DNA from: Nitrososphaerota archaeon
GTDB taxonomy: Archaea; Thermoproteota; Nitrososphaeria; Nitrososphaerales; CADDZS01
Direction of reading: 5' to 3'
DNA: 9,689 bases
Assembly: GCA_027886785.1 (NCBI GenBank)
Contig: JAPCJV010000035.1
Coordinates: 1-9,689 of the forward strand
Under the pieces are notes generated by a model. The model was not told the origin of the DNA. It saw nothing but the letters and a program-made list of their open reading frames with translations, and did no database searches. Positions 6,173 to 9,689 of the stretch are shown in pieces. Numbering within the stretch: position 1 is the first letter of the stretch; every line of letters begins with the position of its first letter. The translations under genes and the position numbers were made by a program.

Positions 6173-6180
6173 TTCATAAT
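6173..6180 (+). promoter_or_regulatory. TATA-like box of the membrane glycoprotein-like gene
   Basis: TTCATAAT is centred about 33 bp upstream of the ATG at 6210, giving a predicted leader of several bases. The match to consensus is modest; the position directly after a dyad supports it. Confidence 0.35.
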
Positions 6181-6209
6181 GGGGTACTTTCTTCCGTTTA
6201 CTATCCACA

Positions 6210-6797
6210 ATGAAAAGGAGCGCGGGACGTTCTCCAGTTAGCATTCTCATTGTGTTGGCCGCCGTTGTACTGGTAGGATTCCTCGTGTACTTCGAATTTC
6301 AAAACGGCGTTCCACACACCCAGTTACCTATAACGCATTCCCCGACGTTTCTGGGCAACTATCCGTTCATACTGGGATCTGGAAACGTGCAACAAAATGG
6401 TTCAGCTTATTCCTACATTTGGATCAACGCGAGCGCGATAAAAAGTGGGGATAATATCACCGTTTTCCCCGCAATTAACGTTGATCTCCGCGGGATAAAT
6501 GAAAATAATTTTACGGCGAAAATAACGTACCTAGGCTCAAGGTTTGGTTCTACACCTTATTGGATCAATTTCTCTTTCTCGATCCCTGTTCTGAACATAT
6601 CGACAAAATCCTCCCAACTTGGGATCTCGAGCAACTTCACGAGAACAAGCGTTTCATTCGGGTCCACCCAAAATGGGGCGGAGTTTTTTACACAGATTTC
6701 AGCGGTAGTAAATGCCCCTGACGAGTTTGAGTGCTTCTTTTACGTCGGAAATTCCAGTACACTAGCACCCCATTTAGCGCATGGTCCGGTGCACTAG
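6210..6797 (+). CDS. Membrane-anchored extracytoplasmic protein with many N-glycosylation sequons
   Basis: A 195-residue protein with a basic N-terminus (MKRSAGR) and one hydrophobic segment at about residues 10-29, an uncleaved signal anchor or signal peptide, followed by an all-extracellular domain rich in Ser, Thr, Asn and aromatic residues. Eight N-X-S/T sequons are present (Asn63, 73, 82, 100, 120, 129, 142, 181), far more than expected by chance, as in archaeal surface glycoproteins. The domain looks mainly beta-stranded. Cys175 is the only cysteine, so there is no intramolecular disulfide. I find no catalytic motif and do not recognise the family. The ATG at 6210 follows a TATA-like box at 6173. 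It is convergent with the XdhC-type gene (16 bp between stops) and divergent from the small SH3-like gene, so it is probably a single-gene unit. A role at the cell surface is inferred from topology only. Confidence 0.72.
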   Translation: MKRSAGRSPVSILIVLAAVVLVGFLVYFEFQNGVPHTQLPITHSPTFLGNYPFILGSGNVQQNGSAYSYIWINASAIKSGDNITVFPAINVDLRGINENNFTAKITYLGSRFGSTPYWINFSFSIPVLNISTKSSQLGISSNFTRTSVSFGSTQNGAEFFTQISAVVNAPDEFECFFYVGNSSTLAPHLAHGPVH

Positions 6798-6813
6798 ATT
6801 TCTTCTGGACCGC

Positions 6814-7743
6814 TCATCCACTTTTAGGGTGCGGCACAAAATTTTCGGGATTTCTTTCGAACGCAACTTTGCAGGCGTCTGAGCAAAAATACACCTTCTG
6901 ACTTCCAACGAATGCAAAATGTTCTGAAGCTTCGTCGACCGTCATCCCGCAAACAGGGTCAACCAAGATCTTGTGCGAAATTTGCAGATTCGGAGCGATC
7001 GGCGTTACACTTGAATTCATTGAACGTGCCACTTCGACTATCTCCGCCATAATGCTGAGAGCAATTTCTTCCGCGGTTACAGACCGAATGTAGATTCCTG
7101 CCGGAGCTCTTATTCTCGATAAAGCTTCCTCAGAAAGTCCCATTGATCTCAGATAACTAAGCACTTCTGTTGCTCTTTTCTTCCCTGCGACAATTCCAAT
7201 GTATTGAACGCCCAGGTTCGACAAGATTTCCGCGGATTCCTGATCCCGCTCTCCCATCGTTGAAATGATCGCAAACGTCTGCCGCGGATCGATCTTTTGT
7301 CCCAAATCTTCAACGGAGCTCAAGACAACATCCGCATCGGGGAATTTCTCCTTTGAAGCATTCTTGTCAATGATCGTCACGTGGAAATTGAGAGATCGCG
7401 CAAGAGATGCGAGCGCGTTCGCAATCGGAACGTGGCCAAAAATCAAAAGTTTCCTTTTCGGAAGGTACGGTTCCAGGTACACATCCATGGTGCCGCCCTG
7501 GCAGGTCGTCAAGTTCAAAGTTCGGGAACTGCCATCCCTAAGGCACTCGATAGCGTTGGTTACGATTTCGTTTTCGGTGCAGTGCCCTCCAACCCACCCT
7601 TCGATCGTTCCATCGGAAAGAATGATCGCCTTGTTCCCTGCCTTGACTGCAGTGGGACCATTTGTCTTCAATATACCCACTACGACAAAGGGAACGTCTT
7701 CGGATCCGAGCTGGAGCTGTCGAAGGAGGATGTCGTGGGTCAT
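6814..7743 (-). CDS. XdhC/CoxI-family molybdenum cofactor maturation protein with C-terminal YHS domain
   Basis: A 309-residue cytosolic maturation factor. XdhC proteins bind molybdenum cofactor, promote its sulfuration and deliver it to molybdenum hydroxylases; CoxI is the member in CO-dehydrogenase clusters. The N-terminal XdhC_CoxI domain (about 17-93) shows VVVGILKTNGP, DGTIEGWVGGHCTENEI with Cys55, and TTCQGGTMDVYLEP with Cys81. A Rossmann-like XdhC_C domain (about 97-235) begins LLIFGHVPIANALASLAR, a CoxI-like variant, and contains STMGERDQ and IRAPAGIYI. A YHS domain (about 259-304) follows: VDPVCGM, then YFCSDAC and NPENF, with Cys265, Cys287 and Cys291 as likely metal ligands. The ATG at 7743 lies 33 bp after the coxE-like stop in the same direction. 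No TATA box or Shine-Dalgarno is evident in the gap, so it is read as the last gene of the operon. The added YHS domain is the unusual feature. Confidence 0.9.
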   Translation of the reverse strand: MTHDILLRQLQLGSEDVPFVVVGILKTNGPTAVKAGNKAIILSDGTIEGWVGGHCTENEIVTNAIECLRDGSSRTLNLTTCQGGTMDVYLEPYLPKRKLLIFGHVPIANALASLARSLNFHVTIIDKNASKEKFPDADVVLSSVEDLGQKIDPRQTFAIISTMGERDQESAEILSNLGVQYIGIVAGKKRATEVLSYLRSMGLSEEALSRIRAPAGIYIRSVTAEEIALSIMAEIVEVARSMNSSVTPIAPNLQISHKILVDPVCGMTVDEASEHFAFVGSQKVYFCSDACKVAFERNPENFVPHPKSG

Positions 7744-7776
7744 GGAAAATCCCTTGGAAGATTGTGGAGGGCGGAG

Positions 7777-9015
7777 CTATAAATCAGTTCCCGACGAGTC
7801 GCTTCGGGGATCTGTGAATGTTTTGGGAGAAGCTGACACACCAAAAGCGGCTTTGAACTTTTTTCTATCCGTGAAAACATCCAGCCCTGCAAAAACATCA
7901 ATGAATGGAAGAGCTAGTTTCATTCCTTCCGCAAGTGGCAAATAGTCGGGGCTGTCTGCTTGAGGGTTCAACCACACCAGCTTCCGCACCCTACGTCTGA
8001 TTTCCCGAAGCCCTGCTTTGAAAGTGTCGAGATCGCCTAACTCCCATCCATCGCTTATTACAACAAAGATGGTGGATGATCGAAGCACTCCTGGGTAGTT
8101 AGCAAGAAGCTCCGTCAGGGCGGATCCAATTCTCGTCCCACTGCTCCATGCATCCACGTTGGTTGTTATCAGATCCGTAGCTTGCCTAAGCGACTTTCCC
8201 TGCAGGTACCGATTCAGGGGTACAACCCTGGTGCTAAATCCAAAAACCGTCGACCCATGGATCGTGTTGCTCAAGTGGTATAGGAGTTTAAGGATTCTTT
8301 TGCTGTAGCCATCCATAGAACCGCTGATGTCAGCGAGAACCACGATTCGGGACTTTGTGATCTTATTCGACCGGAGTTCAATTTCGATTGCGTTACCCCC
8401 GGTTTTCAAATTGTTCCGGAGCGTCCTACGGAAGTCAAGCTCTGTTCCTCGAGAAATCGCATAGCGTCTCCCCGGTAGAGTAGCTGTCGCCCTCGCAAAA
8501 CTCTTCAAACTTCTTTTCAAGACGAGCCTGTCCTTAATCGCATTCAAGTCGGCAAAGCTTTTTCGGCTCTGCGTCTCGAACGGGCTATACACTGCCAGCA
8601 ACTTGTCGGTGGGGCTCGCATCCGGAGCCGGCGATTGATACATACTTCCAGCGGTAACCCTTCCTCTTCCAATTTGGTTCGATTCCTTTGCTTCCACTGT
8701 CCTTGCAATTTTCTCCTTAGGAATGGATATTCTGCCCAGTGGATTCATTTTCATAGGATCCTTTTTCGGCCTCAGCCAGAACTTTGCGAAAAGAAAGTTG
8801 AATCGCTCGTAATCGTCCGATTTTTTCACAAGTGTAGTCCGGAGAGCATCGCGAAACTCTTCCAGTCTAGACAGTCCAGTTAGTGAGATAGCGCTTGTCA
8901 TATCCAAAGTTTCGGCAGGGGTTACGGTCAATCCTTCGCTTCGGAGAAGTTGGCTGAATTGAACAAGGCGACTGAGAAAGAGCTCGGATTCGTCGTCTTC
9001 TGAAACGATGCTCAT
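7777..9015 (-). CDS. CoxE-like VWA (von Willebrand A) domain protein
   Basis: A 412-residue cytosolic protein of the CoxE family, partner of the MoxR/CoxD AAA+ ATPase. In CO-dehydrogenase clusters the CoxD-CoxE pair acts after translation to complete the Cu-S-Mo active site; in other operons it serves related molybdenum enzymes. The N-terminal half (about 10-180) holds the family's helical region, with LSRLVQFSQLLRSEGLTVTPAE and FNFLFAKFW, then a low-complexity polar linker. The VWA domain (about 222-385) has a complete MIDAS metal site: DISGS (Asp229, Ser231, Ser233), Thr294 in SSGTRIGSAL and Asp322 in VISDGWELGD. Length is near the family norm. Its ATG overlaps the stop of the upstream ATPase by 4 nt (ATGA), so translation is probably coupled. 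The xdhC-type gene follows 33 bp downstream. Confidence 0.92.
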   Translation of the reverse strand: MSIVSEDDESELFLSRLVQFSQLLRSEGLTVTPAETLDMTSAISLTGLSRLEEFRDALRTTLVKKSDDYERFNFLFAKFWLRPKKDPMKMNPLGRISIPKEKIARTVEAKESNQIGRGRVTAGSMYQSPAPDASPTDKLLAVYSPFETQSRKSFADLNAIKDRLVLKRSLKSFARATATLPGRRYAISRGTELDFRRTLRNNLKTGGNAIEIELRSNKITKSRIVVLADISGSMDGYSKRILKLLYHLSNTIHGSTVFGFSTRVVPLNRYLQGKSLRQATDLITTNVDAWSSGTRIGSALTELLANYPGVLRSSTIFVVISDGWELGDLDTFKAGLREIRRRVRKLVWLNPQADSPDYLPLAEGMKLALPFIDVFAGLDVFTDRKKFKAAFGVSASPKTFTDPRSDSSGTDL

Positions 9016-9689
9016 TTCCGGATCTCTAAAAGTATGCTCCGCAATCGCTCTTCGTCAAATAGAGAGGTTTCATCGGAATTTTTCAAGATACAGCTGAGCG
9101 TGTCCTTCGCGACTTTTGGAGTGAGCCGTTTTTCTCCAAGAGCTTGCAACGCAGCCGCCCAATCCAGAGTTTCGGAGGTCCCCGGTTTGCGAATCACCTG
9201 CTCAGAACTTCGAATCTTTTCCACAGTTGCGACGACCTCCTCTGCCAGTTTCTCTTCGATACCGGGGACTTTTAGTTTCACAATCATTAGCTCCTTCTCG
9301 AATTTGGGATATGAGAGATATAGATAGAGGCAGCGGCGGCGCAGGCCGTCGCCTAGCTCGCGCGTGTGATTGGAGGTGATAATTATGATCGGACGGTGTT
9401 TTGCTTTGAACGTACCTAATTCCGGAACCGTAACTTGAAATTCCGCGAGCAGCTCGAGGAGAAAACCCTCGAACTCTTCATCGGCTCGATCTATTTCGTC
9501 AATAAGGAGAACTGGAGGAAGTTTCCCGGCGTCTAGGACTGCGTCCAGAAGCGGCCGTTTCAAAAGAAATCTATCGCTGAAAATCTCCTGCTCTAATTCA
9601 CCCGGAGATTTTTTTTCTTCTTCAATCTTGATGTGGACAAGCTGTCGCATATAGTCCCATTCGTAAATGGTGGAGTTCACGTCCAGACC
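9012..9689 (-). CDS. CoxD-like MoxR AAA+ ATPase, 5' end outside the window
   Basis: The C-terminal 225 or so codons of a MoxR-family AAA+ ATPase of the CoxD type. The frame is open through the window edge: the last bases read GLDVNSTIYEWDY, which matches the mid-protein segment after Walker A in CoxD proteins, so the GTG at 9680 is an internal Val and not the start. Visible parts are Walker B LLIDEID followed by RADEEFEGFLLELL, sensor 1 ITSN, the arginine-finger region LRRRC, and the C-terminal lid with KPGTSETLDWAAAL (sensor 2 region). Walker A lies beyond 9689. It works with the CoxE-like VWA protein as a remodelling pair for a molybdenum hydroxylase. Its TGA overlaps the coxE start by 4 nt. 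The structural subunit genes of the enzyme would be expected further upstream, off the window. Confidence 0.9.
   Translation of the reverse strand, partial: GLDVNSTIYEWDYMRQLVHIKIEEEKKSPGELEQEIFSDRFLLKRPLLDAVLDAGKLPPVLLIDEIDRADEEFEGFLLELLAEFQVTVPELGTFKAKHRPIIIITSNHTRELGDGLRRRCLYLYLSYPKFEKELMIVKLKVPGIEEKLAEEVVATVEKIRSSEQVIRKPGTSETLDWAAALQALGEKRLTPKVAKDTLSCILKNSDETSLFDEERLRSILLEIRK

Noticed and set aside
6783..6811. GGTCC/GGACC stem across the convergent 3' ends of the glycoprotein-like and XdhC genes
   Set aside because: Only five pairs around a 19-nt loop, with no good T-run; expected by chance.
7265..7945. 226-codon plus-strand open frame opposite the XdhC and CoxE genes
   Set aside because: It mirrors the codon pattern of two strongly supported minus-strand genes and has no recognisable motifs.
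9678..9680. GTG at 9680 as the start of the MoxR ATPase
   Set aside because: The frame is open to the window edge and reads conserved mid-protein CoxD sequence; Walker A must lie further upstream.

Overview
The window looks archaeal. Several starts have an A/T-rich TATA-like box about 25-37 bp upstream with little or no leader and no convincing Shine-Dalgarno. The clearest is CTTTAAAGA centred 25 bp before the ATG of the hydrolase gene at 1597. A short secreted membrane protein carries eight N-glycosylation sequons, which also fits an archaeon. GC is moderate. I lean towards Thermoplasmatota (mostly leaderless transcription), but a Nitrososphaeria-like lineage cannot be excluded from sequence alone.

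Left part (1-5260) is an accessory redox/efflux block. On the minus strand are a broken short-chain dehydrogenase (113-868) and, upstream of it, an intact NAD(P)H-dependent FMN reductase (935-1477). Divergent from these is a dienelactone-hydrolase-family enzyme (1597-2277, plus). Convergent with that come two consecutive 14-TM DHA2-type MFS exporters on the minus strand (2309-3778 and 3839-5260). The content suggests handling of small organic or xenobiotic compounds, but no substrate can be read from the sequence.

Middle part (5261-6209) is mostly non-coding. It holds a 597-bp gene-free stretch with several perfect inverted repeats, a 62-residue SH3/KOW-like protein on the minus strand, and a divergent promoter region. 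Each of the two putative TATA boxes there is preceded by a dyad built from the half-site GTATT/AATAC.

Right part (6210-9689) holds a membrane-anchored glycoprotein-like gene (plus). Convergent with it is the 3' end of a minus-strand operon running coxD-like MoxR ATPase (5' end outside the window), coxE-like VWA protein, then an XdhC/CoxI protein with a C-terminal YHS domain. This trio is the maturation module of molybdenum hydroxylases of the aerobic CO-dehydrogenase type. CoxD and CoxE remodel the enzyme or its active-site metal centre, and CoxI/XdhC handles the sulfurated molybdenum cofactor. The structural subunits (large, medium, small) are not in the window and would be expected beyond 9689. 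The most distinctive points are the XdhC-YHS fusion, the paired dyads at 6092 and 6155, the structured gap 5261-5857 and the frame-broken dehydrogenase.
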